Below are positions 1 to 5,716 of a stretch of 6,527 bases of DNA, one piece after another. Each line of letters opens with the position of its first letter. Position 1 is the stretch's first letter. The position numbers and the translations under genes were made by a program. The stretch comes from DATKCA01 sp035544675 (GTDB lineage Bacteria > Acidobacteriota > Thermoanaerobaculia > Gp7-AA8): contig DATKCA010000237.1 of NCBI GenBank assembly GCA_035544675.1, positions 1 to 6,527 of the forward strand, in the 5' to 3' direction. The notes below the pieces were generated by a model. The model saw only the letters and a program-made list of their open reading frames with translations. It ran no database searches and was not told the origin of the DNA.

Positions 1-141
1 AATGAGGATCGGGTCGTAGTGGCCGGGCAGCGTGGCCAGCTCGCGCTCGAAGTCCTGAAAGGAGAGGTCGACGCCAAGCGAGCCGCCGTATTCGGCGAAG
101 AGCTCGCGGGCCAGGGAGGCGTCGCGACAGACCTCGATCAC
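1..141 (-). CDS. GNAT family N-acetyltransferase, N-terminal part (runs off the left edge)
   Basis: Only the first 47 codons lie in the window; the stop is beyond position 1. The peptide carries the pattern ARELFAEYGGSLGVDLSFQ followed by FERELATLPGHY, which I recognise as the first helix and following loop of a common GNAT subfamily (LFREYAxSLGxDLxFQxFExELAxLPGxY). Such proteins move an acetyl group from acetyl-CoA to an amine; the substrate cannot be told, and the acetyl-CoA loop is outside the window. I chose the GTG at 141-139 because a GGAGG lies 9 nt upstream (plus-strand 151-155) and no ATG precedes it in this frame, although the frame stays open further upstream. It starts 44 nt after the stop of the amidohydrolase remnant on the same strand, so the two may be co-transcribed. 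The family call is from recognised sequence pattern; the start is inference. Confidence 0.72.
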   Translation of the reverse strand, partial: MIEVCRDASLARELFAEYGGSLGVDLSFQDFERELATLPGHYDPILI

Positions 142-150
142 TGCGGGGTA

Positions 151-155
151 CCTCC
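151..155 (-). promoter_or_regulatory. Shine-Dalgarno GGAGG of the partial GNAT gene
   Basis: A perfect GGAGG on the minus strand lies 9 nt before the GTG at 141. It decides the start of the left-edge GNAT gene, which has no ATG candidate nearby. Confidence 0.6.
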
Positions 156-184
156 GGACAGGCTTGATGGCCCGTCCTCCACAG

Positions 185-655
185 TCATGGGACGACTTTC
201 CCGCGCTGGATGACCATCGCGATCGCGCGCGTGTTCTCGATCCTCTCCAGCGGATTGCGATTCAGCACCACGAGATCGGCGATCCGTCCGGGCTGCACGC
301 TGCCGAATTCGTTTTCCGCGACTCTGGCCAGCTCGGGCGGCATCGATCCATAGATCTCGATGAAGTCGATGCGAGGCGTCAGCTCGCCCTTGTCGTCGCG
401 CACGCGCTCCTGCAGATGGGCGTGCATGTCGATGAAGCCGGGAACGACGAACTTGCAGCCCACGTCGAGAACGCGCGCCGCCGCGGAGTGCGCACACTCC
501 GTGGAGATGGCTTCAATGCGCTCGCCGTCCACGATGATCTTGACGCCGCTGCGGGGCAGCGAGCCGGTTCCGTCGATGAGTGTGGCGTTGTGGAGGACGA
601 GCGGCGTCATCAATAGCGCCGTGACCATGAATCCAGCGCGAACTTCGATCGGCAT
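185..655 (-). CDS. Amidohydrolase reduced to its N- and C-terminal ends (internally deleted, probable pseudogene)
   Basis: This is an intact 156-codon frame, whereas family members are usually about 400 residues or more. Residues 16-81 match the start of metal-dependent amidohydrolases of the imidazolonepropionase-like kind: LHNATLIDGTG, then KIIVDGERIEAIS, then VVPGFIDMHAHLQ, keeping the first metal-binding HxH (H78, H80). Residues 118-155 match the extreme C-terminus: GSVQPGRIADLVVLNRNPL, then an MVIQRGKVV end. Nearly the whole TIM barrel is missing, including the metal-bridging lysine, the later histidines and the catalytic aspartate, so it should not be catalytic. The join is in frame, somewhere around 305-415. 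In this superfamily the two ends together form a beta-sandwich, so a small folded product is conceivable. Starts at 655, 628 or 610 are possible; none has a strong Shine-Dalgarno, and only the ATGs at 628 and 610 are kept in the related copy at 1991-2162. The family call is secure; expression is unknown. Confidence 0.65.
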   Translation of the reverse strand: MPIEVRAGFMVTALLMTPLVLHNATLIDGTGSLPRSGVKIIVDGERIEAISTECAHSAAARVLDVGCKFVVPGFIDMHAHLQERVRDDKGELTPRIDFIEIYGSMPPELARVAENEFGSVQPGRIADLVVLNRNPLERIENTRAIAMVIQRGKVVP

Positions 656-718
656 ATGTGAGACAGGATAGCGGCTGATCCGCTTCGTTTACCCGAATGC
701 TTCGATCAGCGCCGACGC
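548..718. repeat. 171-bp repeat, copy A (amidohydrolase upstream region plus first codons)
   Basis: Aligned by hand, this segment matches 1991-2162 in the same orientation at about 80% identity, with one 1-nt and one 2-nt indel. It covers about 60 nt upstream of the amidohydrolase frame and its first 35 or so codons. Flanking sequence on both sides is unrelated, so the ends of similarity are sharp. Within it, GCTGATC (674-680) and GATCAGC (704-710) form a 7-bp inverted repeat that copy B does not keep. Confidence 0.8.
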
Positions 719-801
719 CACTCGCTCTTCATCATGGCGAGACGGCTGCGACGGAGCGCCACTGGCGGAGTGGTTCGACGCACACCTCAGACCCGGCCCG
801 G
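656..801. other. Intergenic spacer between two minus-strand genes
   Basis: These 146 bases separate the end of the GNAT gene at 802 from the amidohydrolase remnant. The part next to the remnant (656-718) belongs to repeat copy A and should hold its promoter. I could not find a convincing -35/-10 pair on the minus strand; TATCCT near 667-672 is the best -10 candidate but lacks a matching -35. No convincing terminator or small gene is seen in 719-801. Confidence 0.4.
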
Positions 802-1344
802 TCAGCAAACAGCGGGGAGCCGCGGCACGCCGCGGCCGGCATCCTTTCGCATGAACGCGCAGTCGATCGCGTACCCTGAGCGCAGATGCGTCCGGCCACG
901 TTCGATCTCGACGTAGCCATTCGCTTTGTAGAACTCCACGGCGGCGAGCGAGGCCTCAATGTGGATGCTCACCGCACCGGCGCTGACGGCGTGCGCCTCC
1001 GCGAGACGGAGCAGCGCTGACCCGATGCCGCAGCGCGTGGCACGCCCTCTGACATACACCGACGTGCCGTGCTTCGACCCGTCGATGCGGTAATCGCTCG
1101 CAAAACCGAGGATCGACTCGGCATCGGCGAGCGTGGCCGTGGCAATGAAAAACACCTCACCGGCCTCCATAGCCGTTCTATAGAGGTCGCCGGTCAACCC
1201 TTCCTGCCATGCCTCGACGACATCGGGTGGGTAATGCCGCGGTCCGATGGCGAGGATTGAATCGCGATGCGCGTCGGCGAGCCCCTCACAGTCGGCGGCA
1301 CCTGCCCGCCGCATGGTTACGTCGTCCAAGGCAATACGGCGCAT
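802..1344 (-). CDS. GNAT family N-acetyltransferase
   Basis: The product is a 180-residue single-domain acetyltransferase predicted to transfer the acetyl group of acetyl-CoA to an unknown small-molecule or protein amine in the cytoplasm. Hallmarks in order are: a first strand and helix (VTMRRAGAADCEGLADAH), the segment GPRHYPPDVVEAW followed by AMEAGEVFFIA, which is typical of one GNAT subfamily, the acetyl-CoA pyrophosphate loop in VYVRGRATRCGIGSALL (R-x-x-G-x-G/A form), and the C-terminal AAVEFYKANGYVEIERG where the family usually has a conserved tyrosine. The frame stays open up to 1560, but the extra residues are not GNAT-like and overlap the divergent ATPase gene. I prefer the ATG at 1344-1342 because it keeps the whole first strand; ATG 1314-1312 is the alternative. 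Neither has a strong Shine-Dalgarno. It is transcribed away from the ATPase gene across about 70 bp, so the two probably share a regulatory region. Confidence 0.85.
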   Translation of the reverse strand: MRRIALDDVTMRRAGAADCEGLADAHRDSILAIGPRHYPPDVVEAWQEGLTGDLYRTAMEAGEVFFIATATLADAESILGFASDYRIDGSKHGTSVYVRGRATRCGIGSALLRLAEAHAVSAGAVSIHIEASLAAVEFYKANGYVEIERGRTHLRSGYAIDCAFMRKDAGRGVPRLPAVC

Positions 1345-1387
1345 CTCGCGGAGTCCAAATGGCTGAGTGCATATTGGTACTACTATC

Positions 1388-1402
1388 GATTGCTTCGCAA
1401 TC
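1388..1402. promoter_or_regulatory. Short inverted repeat in the divergent GNAT/ATPase spacer
   Basis: GATTGC and GCAATC flank a 3-nt TTC, a perfect 6-bp dyad in the roughly 70-bp spacer between the divergent gene starts at 1344 and 1415. It could be an operator half-site pair or a small hairpin. No clear promoter boxes frame it, so its role is a guess. Confidence 0.3.
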
Positions 1403-1414
1403 AGTTCAGCGTCC

Positions 1415-1975
1415 ATGACAACGACAACAACGGCCTCACGCTCGACTTCCGGGATCCCGAAGGGCATTGAGCCGCGTGTCCTGGTGATCTCCGGCTCGAT
1501 GGGATCGGGGAAAACAACCATCATGGCGGAGGCGTCGGACATCCTCACGGCCTCCGGCATCGTTCATGCCGCCATCGACGCCGATCTCCTCGGCATCGTT
1601 CATCTCCCGGAGAATTCGAGCGTCGATCTCGCTCTGCAGAACCTCGCCGCGGTGTGGGCCAACTATGCCGCGGCCGGCGTGACCCGGCTTCTCCTTGCCG
1701 CCGCCGTCGAGAGCGCAGCGGATCGCGACGCGGTCCTGCGGGCCATTCCGGGCGCACGCATCACCATCTGCCGCCTCCGCGCCGGTGTCTCGACGATGCA
1801 GGAGCGAGTGCGGCAGCGCGAGCCGGGGATGTTGCAGCAGAAACTCGTCCATCGGGTCGCCGAGCTGGAAGCGATCCTCGACTCTACCGGCATGGCCGAC
1901 TTCAGCGTCGCCAATGAGGATCGGCTGGTGACCGAGGTCGCGCGCGAGATCCTCGTTCGCGCCGGATGGTTGTGA
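1415..1975 (+). CDS. Small P-loop ATPase / kinase-like protein (AAA_33 type)
   Basis: Starting at ATG 1415 the product has 186 residues. A Walker A motif GSMGSGKTT (residues 27-35, K33) follows a hydrophobic strand RVLVIS, as in nucleotide and small-molecule kinases. HAAIDADLL (51-59) puts an acidic pair where such kinases bind substrate or Mg. LQNLAAVWANYAAAGVTRLLL and the following VES (74-100) match a group of actinobacterial-type AAA-family ATPases annotated only as kinase-like. CRLRAGVSTMQERVRQRE (119-136) looks like the arginine-rich lid. The substrate is unknown. The start is uncertain: the frame is open from 1367, no Shine-Dalgarno precedes 1415, and homologues usually begin right before the RVLVIS strand, where only non-ATG codons exist (GTG at 1484). 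A GAAGGG at 1459-1464 is too far from that GTG to decide. The Thr/Ser-rich residues 2-12 look like leader sequence outside the fold. The gene is divergent from the GNAT gene. Confidence 0.75.
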   Translation: MTTTTTASRSTSGIPKGIEPRVLVISGSMGSGKTTIMAEASDILTASGIVHAAIDADLLGIVHLPENSSVDLALQNLAAVWANYAAAGVTRLLLAAAVESAADRDAVLRAIPGARITICRLRAGVSTMQERVRQREPGMLQQKLVHRVAELEAILDSTGMADFSVANEDRLVTEVAREILVRAGWL

Positions 1976-1990
1976 CGGAGCGGGCGATCA

Positions 1991-2100
1991 GCTGCGGGCA
2001 GCGATCCGGTTCCGTCGATGGAGTTGGCGTCGTGCTGGATCAGCGGCGTCATCAATAACGCCGTAACCATTAATCCAACGCGAATTTCGATAGATATATG
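1991..2100 (-). pseudogene. Amidohydrolase 5' fragment (second copy)
   Basis: Read on the minus strand, this stretch encodes IEIRVGLMVTALLMTPL and then an HDANSIDGTGSLP end, the counterpart of IEVRAGFMVTALLMTPL and HNATLIDGTGSLP in the remnant at 185-655. Similarity stops at about codon 35. The frame then runs on into sequence antisense to the ATPase gene with no amidohydrolase character. The ATG at the position of 655 is ATA here, while the ATGs equivalent to 628 and 610 survive. It is therefore only a 5' gene fragment. Whether it came from duplication of the neighbour or is what remains of a second full gene cannot be told from the window. Confidence 0.65.
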
Positions 2101-2116
2101 TGCGATAGAATAACGG

Positions 2117-2145
2117 TTGATTTCCGTTCCGTTTTCCCGAATACT
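2117..2145 (+). promoter_or_regulatory. Possible sigma-70-type promoter for the GGDEF-EAL pair
   Basis: TTGATT (2117-2122) and AATACT (2140-2145) each match four of six consensus bases, with exactly 17 nt between them. Transcription would begin near 2152 and give a leader of about 110 nt containing the hairpin at 2193-2259. Copy A of the repeat has no equivalent pair, because the -35-like box is CTGATC and the spacer is 2 nt shorter. The assignment is tentative, since promoter rules for this organism are unknown. Confidence 0.28.
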
Positions 2146-2192
2146 TCGATCTGCGCCGACGCATGCAGACGCCTGCTCATGTGCGGCAGCTC

Positions 2193-2259
2193 CGGGTCTC
2201 TTGGGTGGTCGTGACAGCAATGGGAAAGAGAGCACATCGGTGTAAACCGCCGAGACCCG
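2193..2259 (+). promoter_or_regulatory. Leader inverted repeat covering the ribosome-binding region of the first GGDEF-EAL gene
   Basis: CGGGTCTC (2193-2200) is perfectly complementary to GAGACCCG (2252-2259). After a 3-nt bulge on the left arm, GGTGGT (2204-2209) can pair with ACCGCC (2246-2251), including one G-U pair. This gives 14 base pairs closing a loop of about 36 nt. The right arm ends 1 nt before GTG 2261 and 4 nt before ATG 2264, and includes the only Shine-Dalgarno-like bases (GAG at 2252-2254). The pairing is seen directly; translational control is inference. There is no U-tract, so it does not look like a terminator. Confidence 0.5.
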
Positions 2260-2260
2260 C

Positions 2261-4273
2261 GTGATGCCGACGCCAGGGACCTACGAAGCGTTGGGCATCC
2301 TCGTCCTCGGACCTCTGGCAGTCACCCTCCTCCTCTTCGAGATTCATCGCACATTCGGCACGAGCTACGTGTTCCGGTGGACGCTGAGCTTCGCCTGCCT
2401 GACGCTCTTCCACGCGGCCACGGCGTTCATCCTGCTGCAGCCGGATGCGCCGGCCCTGCTGCACTTCCTGGCGTCAATTGCAGGGGGCGCCGCCGCGTAT
2501 CTGCAGATCGCCTTCCTGCTGTGGGGCAGCTTCGAGCTGGCGCGCCGCAGGGAGTTCAGGATCGGCGACTCCCATCGCGGCGTGATGATCGTGGCGGCGC
2601 TGGGCGCGCTGTTCGGAGGGGCCCCGTTCCTCTTCGGACAGAACCCCGACATTCACCGTTTCTTCTATCTCGGGCTTCATTCGCTGGCGGCCGCGGCCAT
2701 CTTCTCCGTGAGCGGGGCGGGGCTGCGGCGGCTGCGCGGCGCCGCCTTCACCATCCCGGCGGCGGCCTTCATCATCTATGCGCTGATCGAGATGTACCAG
2801 TTGACTCTGGTGCTGCGCAGCATCATCGGGACGACGGCGCCGCTGCCGGTCAGGAGTCTGGGCATCGCCGACCTGGTCGGCAGCGCGGTGGTGGCGCTGG
2901 GCTGTCTGATGGCCGTGCTGCAGGATCAGCATGAGGCAGGTGTGGAGGCCACAGCGCAGGTGGAAACGCTGGCCTACTACGACTCGCTGACGGGCCTGCC
3001 GAATCGCGCGCTCTTCGGCGACCGGCTCTCGGTGGCGCTGGCGCACGCGCAGCGCCACCGCTACAAGCTGGCCGTGCTCTTCCTCGACATCGACCGGTTC
3101 AAGCAGATCAACGACTCGCTCGGCCACACGGTCGGCGACCGCCTCCTTCGGATCGTTTCGGCGCGCATCCGCGCCGCCATGCGCGACGAGGACACGGTGG
3201 CGCGCTTCGGCGGCGACGAGTTCACCATCCTCATCCACATCATCGGCAAGGTCGAGGATGCCGGAAAGATCGGCGCGAAGATCCTCGACTCGCTGAAGAC
3301 GCCGATCACCATCGACGAGCGCGACTTCGTCGTGACCAGCAGCATCGGCATCTCCATCTATCCGCTGGACGGCACCGACGGCGAGACGCTGATCCGCAAC
3401 GCCGACGCGGCCATGTACCGCGCCAAGGAGATGGGCCGCAACACTTGTCAGTTCTACGCGGCTACGATGAATCACAAGGCCCTCGAGGCGCTGGAGGTGG
3501 AGAACGGGCTCCGCCGCGCGCTCGCCCAGAACGAGTTCCTCCTCTATTACCAGCCCCTCGTCGACATCAGCACCGGATCGGTGTTCGGCCTGGAGGCGCT
3601 GATCCGATGGCAGCACCCGGAGCTCGGGCTGCTCCGGCCGGACCGTTTCATCCCGGCCGCCGAGCAATCCGGCCTCATCATCGCAATGGGCCGGTGGGTC
3701 CTTCGCGAGGCGTGCAAGCAGGCCGCGGAGTGGCACCGCCGCGGACACAAAGTCATCATGGCGGTCAACCTCTCCGGACGGCAGTTCTCCGATCCCGATC
3801 TGATCCGGCAGGTGACCGAGGCGCTGGAGCTGGCCGGCCTGCCGGCGGAGTTCCTGGAGCTGGAGATCACCGAAGGCTACGCGATGCAGGACGTGCAGAA
3901 AGCGATTCAGACGCTGCGGCAGCTCAAGTCGGTCGGTGTGCGCATCGCCATCGATGACTTCGGCACCGGCTATTCGTGCCTCAGCTATCTGAAGCAGTTC
4001 CCGATCGACACGCTCAAGCTCGACGGCTCGTTCGTGCGCGACCTGGGCGCGCCGGAAGACGCGCAGATCGCGCTTGGAGTCATCGCCCTCGCCCACAGCC
4101 TGAAGCTGAAAGTCATCGCCGAGGGGGTGGAGACGATCAATCAGCTAAAGTTCCTGCGCGAGCATGCGTGCGACCGCCTTCAGGGATATCTTTTCAGCCG
4201 GCCGATGCCGCCTGCAAACTTCGATCACTTCATGAATCAGAAGGAGGCGCTGAAGTTCGCGCGCTCACATTAG
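2261..4273 (+). CDS. Seven-helix membrane GGDEF-EAL protein (diguanylate cyclase / c-di-GMP phosphodiesterase)
   Basis: This is a 670-residue inner-membrane c-di-GMP enzyme. About seven hydrophobic helices (roughly 10-27, 39-60, 65-90, 107-126, 134-152, 160-182, 199-221) form the sensor part. They show no MHYT motif and are of unrecognised family. A GGDEF domain follows (about 235-400) with DSLTGLPNR, the metal Asp in FLDIDRFK (D276), the GGDEF signature 317-321, an inhibitory site RDED (308-311) five residues before it, and AKEMGRN with both phosphate-contacting basic residues (K389, R393). The EAL domain (about 405-655) has the full catalytic set at RocR-like spacing: E445, N503, E535, D565, D566, K586, E621 and Q641. 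Both making (from two GTP) and breaking (to pGpG) c-di-GMP are therefore possible; which dominates is unknown. Start: GTG 2261 or ATG 2264, the only options since an in-frame stop lies at 2243-2245. The next gene starts 39 nt after the stop. Confidence 0.93.
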   Translation: MMPTPGTYEALGILVLGPLAVTLLLFEIHRTFGTSYVFRWTLSFACLTLFHAATAFILLQPDAPALLHFLASIAGGAAAYLQIAFLLWGSFELARRREFRIGDSHRGVMIVAALGALFGGAPFLFGQNPDIHRFFYLGLHSLAAAAIFSVSGAGLRRLRGAAFTIPAAAFIIYALIEMYQLTLVLRSIIGTTAPLPVRSLGIADLVGSAVVALGCLMAVLQDQHEAGVEATAQVETLAYYDSLTGLPNRALFGDRLSVALAHAQRHRYKLAVLFLDIDRFKQINDSLGHTVGDRLLRIVSARIRAAMRDEDTVARFGGDEFTILIHIIGKVEDAGKIGAKILDSLKTPITIDERDFVVTSSIGISIYPLDGTDGETLIRNADAAMYRAKEMGRNTCQFYAATMNHKALEALEVENGLRRALAQNEFLLYYQPLVDISTGSVFGLEALIRWQHPELGLLRPDRFIPAAEQSGLIIAMGRWVLREACKQAAEWHRRGHKVIMAVNLSGRQFSDPDLIRQVTEALELAGLPAEFLELEITEGYAMQDVQKAIQTLRQLKSVGVRIAIDDFGTGYSCLSYLKQFPIDTLKLDGSFVRDLGAPEDAQIALGVIALAHSLKLKVIAEGVETINQLKFLREHACDRLQGYLFSRPMPPANFDHFMNQKEALKFARSH

Positions 4274-4277
4274 AGCT

Positions 4278-4298
4278 CAGGGCTCCGGGCTCCGGGCG
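4278..4298. repeat. Three-unit 7-bp repeat between the GGDEF-EAL genes
   Basis: CAGGGCT, CCGGGCT and CCGGGCG follow each other without gaps, starting 4 nt after the first gene's stop. The unit length and CCGGNNN form match the larger array at 5717-5779. The last unit overlaps the first base of the next gene's Shine-Dalgarno. Confidence 0.5.
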
Positions 4299-4304
4299 AG
4301 AGGG
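4298..4304 (+). promoter_or_regulatory. Shine-Dalgarno GAGAGGG of the second GGDEF-EAL gene
   Basis: GAGAGGG lies 8 nt before ATG 4313 and fixes that start. It contrasts with the first GGDEF-EAL gene, whose start has only a weak GAG buried in the possible hairpin. Confidence 0.65.
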
Positions 4305-4312
4305 AACCGCAG

Positions 4313-5716
4313 ATGACCGCATGCCCGCCTTGGTACGCCGTCGCTTTGATCACCGCGTGTGTCGTGGGTGGAATCTTCTGGCTGGTCGCCCGAGTAGGGC
4401 GGAGGCGTTATCTGCGGCAGTTCCAGCGGATGGCGTTCCACGATCCGCTCACCGACCTGCCCAACCGGCTGCTGTTCATGGACCGCGCCGCCATCGCGTT
4501 CGCGCACGCCAAGCGCGAGGGCACAGGCGTGGCGGTGGTCTTCCTCGACCTGGACCGCTTCAAGATCGTCAACGACTCGTTCGGTCACAGCGTCGGCGAT
4601 GAAGTCCTGCGCGGGGTAGCCCGAAAACTCCGCGAGCACGTGCGCGAAGTGGACACCGTCGCGCGCGTCGGCGGCGACGAGTTCACCCTGATCATGCCGG
4701 GCCTCCGCGTCGTCGACGACGTCATCAAGATCGCGTCGAAGCTGCTCGACGTCTTCCACCTGCCCATGCACATCGGCGGCCGCGACATCCACGTCACGGC
4801 CAGCATCGGCATCAGCATGTACCCGGAGGATGCCGCCGACGCGGATGCTCTGCTGAAGAACGCCGACACGGCCATGTATCGCGGCAAACAGCGCGGCGGC
4901 GACAACTTCCAGCTCTACACGCGCGAGCTCGACACGCACGCGCGCGAAGAGCTCGAGCTGGAGGCCCGCCTGCGCCGCGCCCTGGCCCTGCAGCAGTTCA
5001 TCCTCTATTACCAGCCTCGTGTCGATGCCGCGACCGGGTCCGTGGTCGCCTTCGAAGCCCTGCTGCGGTGGAACGACCCCGATCGCGGTCTCATCATGCC
5101 GAGCGACTTCATTCGTACCGCGGAGTCATCCGGCCTGATCGTCCCGATCGGTCGATGGGCGATCCAGGCCGCCTGCCGTCAGGCCGCGCAATGGCATCGC
5201 CAGGGATGCCCGGATCTCGTCGTGTCGGTGAACCTCTCGCCGCGCCAGTTCCACCACACCGATCTCACCCGCACCATCTCCGAGGCGCTGCGCACCGCCG
5301 GGCTCGCGCCGCAGTACCTGGAGCTGGAGGTCGACGAGACCTGCGTCATGCACAACGCCGAGGTGAGCATGCGCATCCTGCAGGAGCTCAAGGCGGCCGG
5401 AGTGCGCGTGCTCATCGCCGACTTCGGCGCCGGTTACTCGTCGCTCTCCTACCTGCGCCGCTTCCCGATCGACGGCCTCAAGCTCGCGCGCTCGTTCCTC
5501 TCCGCCGACAACATCCACAACCGCTCCCTGGCCACCGCCGCCCTCGGCATGGCCAGAGCGCTGCACATCAAAGTCATCGGTGAGGGCGTGGAGACGCAGG
5601 AGACCGCGGACTTTCTCCGCTCGCAGTCGTGCGACAACATCCAGGGATTCCTGTTCAGCGCACCGCTGCCGGCGCAGGACTGCCAGCAGTTCATGCGGAT
5701 CGGCCCGATGGGATAG
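4313..5716 (+). CDS. Single-helix GGDEF-EAL protein with degenerate EAL site
   Basis: This 467-residue paralog of the preceding gene is similar throughout both catalytic domains, but its sensor part is one membrane helix (about 7-26). The GGDEF domain (about 38-205) has DPLTDLPNR, the metal Asp in FLDLDRFK (D79), GGDEF at 120-124 and an inhibitory site REVD (111-114). The usual GRN/GRD is GGD, so the second phosphate-contacting Arg is Gly196; K192 is kept. The EAL domain (about 212-462) keeps E248, N307, E339, D370, K390, E424 and Q444, but the first Asp of the DD pair is Ala369 (motif ADFGAG), the KxD Asp is Ala392, and ELTE reads EVDE. Loss of a metal ligand should cripple phosphodiesterase activity, so I expect a cyclase or a c-di-GMP-binding regulator; activity remains unproven. 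The start is supported by GAGAGGG 8 nt upstream. It is probably co-transcribed with the 670-aa gene and is convergent with the lipoprotein gene. Confidence 0.92.
   Translation: MTACPPWYAVALITACVVGGIFWLVARVGRRRYLRQFQRMAFHDPLTDLPNRLLFMDRAAIAFAHAKREGTGVAVVFLDLDRFKIVNDSFGHSVGDEVLRGVARKLREHVREVDTVARVGGDEFTLIMPGLRVVDDVIKIASKLLDVFHLPMHIGGRDIHVTASIGISMYPEDAADADALLKNADTAMYRGKQRGGDNFQLYTRELDTHAREELELEARLRRALALQQFILYYQPRVDAATGSVVAFEALLRWNDPDRGLIMPSDFIRTAESSGLIVPIGRWAIQAACRQAAQWHRQGCPDLVVSVNLSPRQFHHTDLTRTISEALRTAGLAPQYLELEVDETCVMHNAEVSMRILQELKAAGVRVLIADFGAGYSSLSYLRRFPIDGLKLARSFLSADNIHNRSLATAALGMARALHIKVIGEGVETQETADFLRSQSCDNIQGFLFSAPLPAQDCQQFMRIGPMG

Larger units (their letters stand above)
1991..2162. 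repeat. 171-bp repeat, copy B (decayed)
   Basis: This is the partner of 548-718 at about 80% identity by hand, same orientation. Between 2053 and 2122 thirteen of the fourteen differences are G or C in copy A and A or T in copy B. Such one-directional drift suggests that copy B lost constraint and copy A is closer to the ancestor, but this polarity is inferred from two sequences only. Confidence 0.8.
1976..2260. other. Intergenic region upstream of the first GGDEF-EAL gene
   Basis: This spacer of 285 bases holds no gene I can support. It contains, in order, the decayed repeat copy B (1991-2162), a possible plus-strand promoter inside that copy (2117-2145), and a long inverted repeat (2193-2259) ending just before the start codon at 2261/2264. 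No terminator is evident after the ATPase gene, so read-through from it into the GGDEF-EAL genes is possible. Confidence 0.6.

Noticed and set aside
1345..1560. N-terminal extension of the GNAT gene up to 1560
   Set aside because: The extra residues are not GNAT-like, would overlap the start of the divergent ATPase gene, and include a run of valines antisense to that gene's Thr-rich leader.
1991..2162. Insertion-sequence end or attachment site
   Set aside because: The repeat copies lack terminal inverted repeats and target duplications, and no transposase or integrase is present. The shared content is the start of a normal enzyme gene.
2163..2260. c-di-GMP riboswitch in front of the first GGDEF-EAL gene
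   Set aside because: The leader can fold, but I see neither the conserved joining sequences nor the tetraloop/receptor pattern of class I, nor the class II pseudoknot. It is kept only as an uncharacterised hairpin.
2474..4096. Long open frame of 540 codons on the minus strand opposite the first GGDEF-EAL gene
   Set aside because: It is antisense to a gene with clear domains, has the Arg/Asp/Val-rich composition expected from the complement of GC-rich codons, and shows no recognisable motif.
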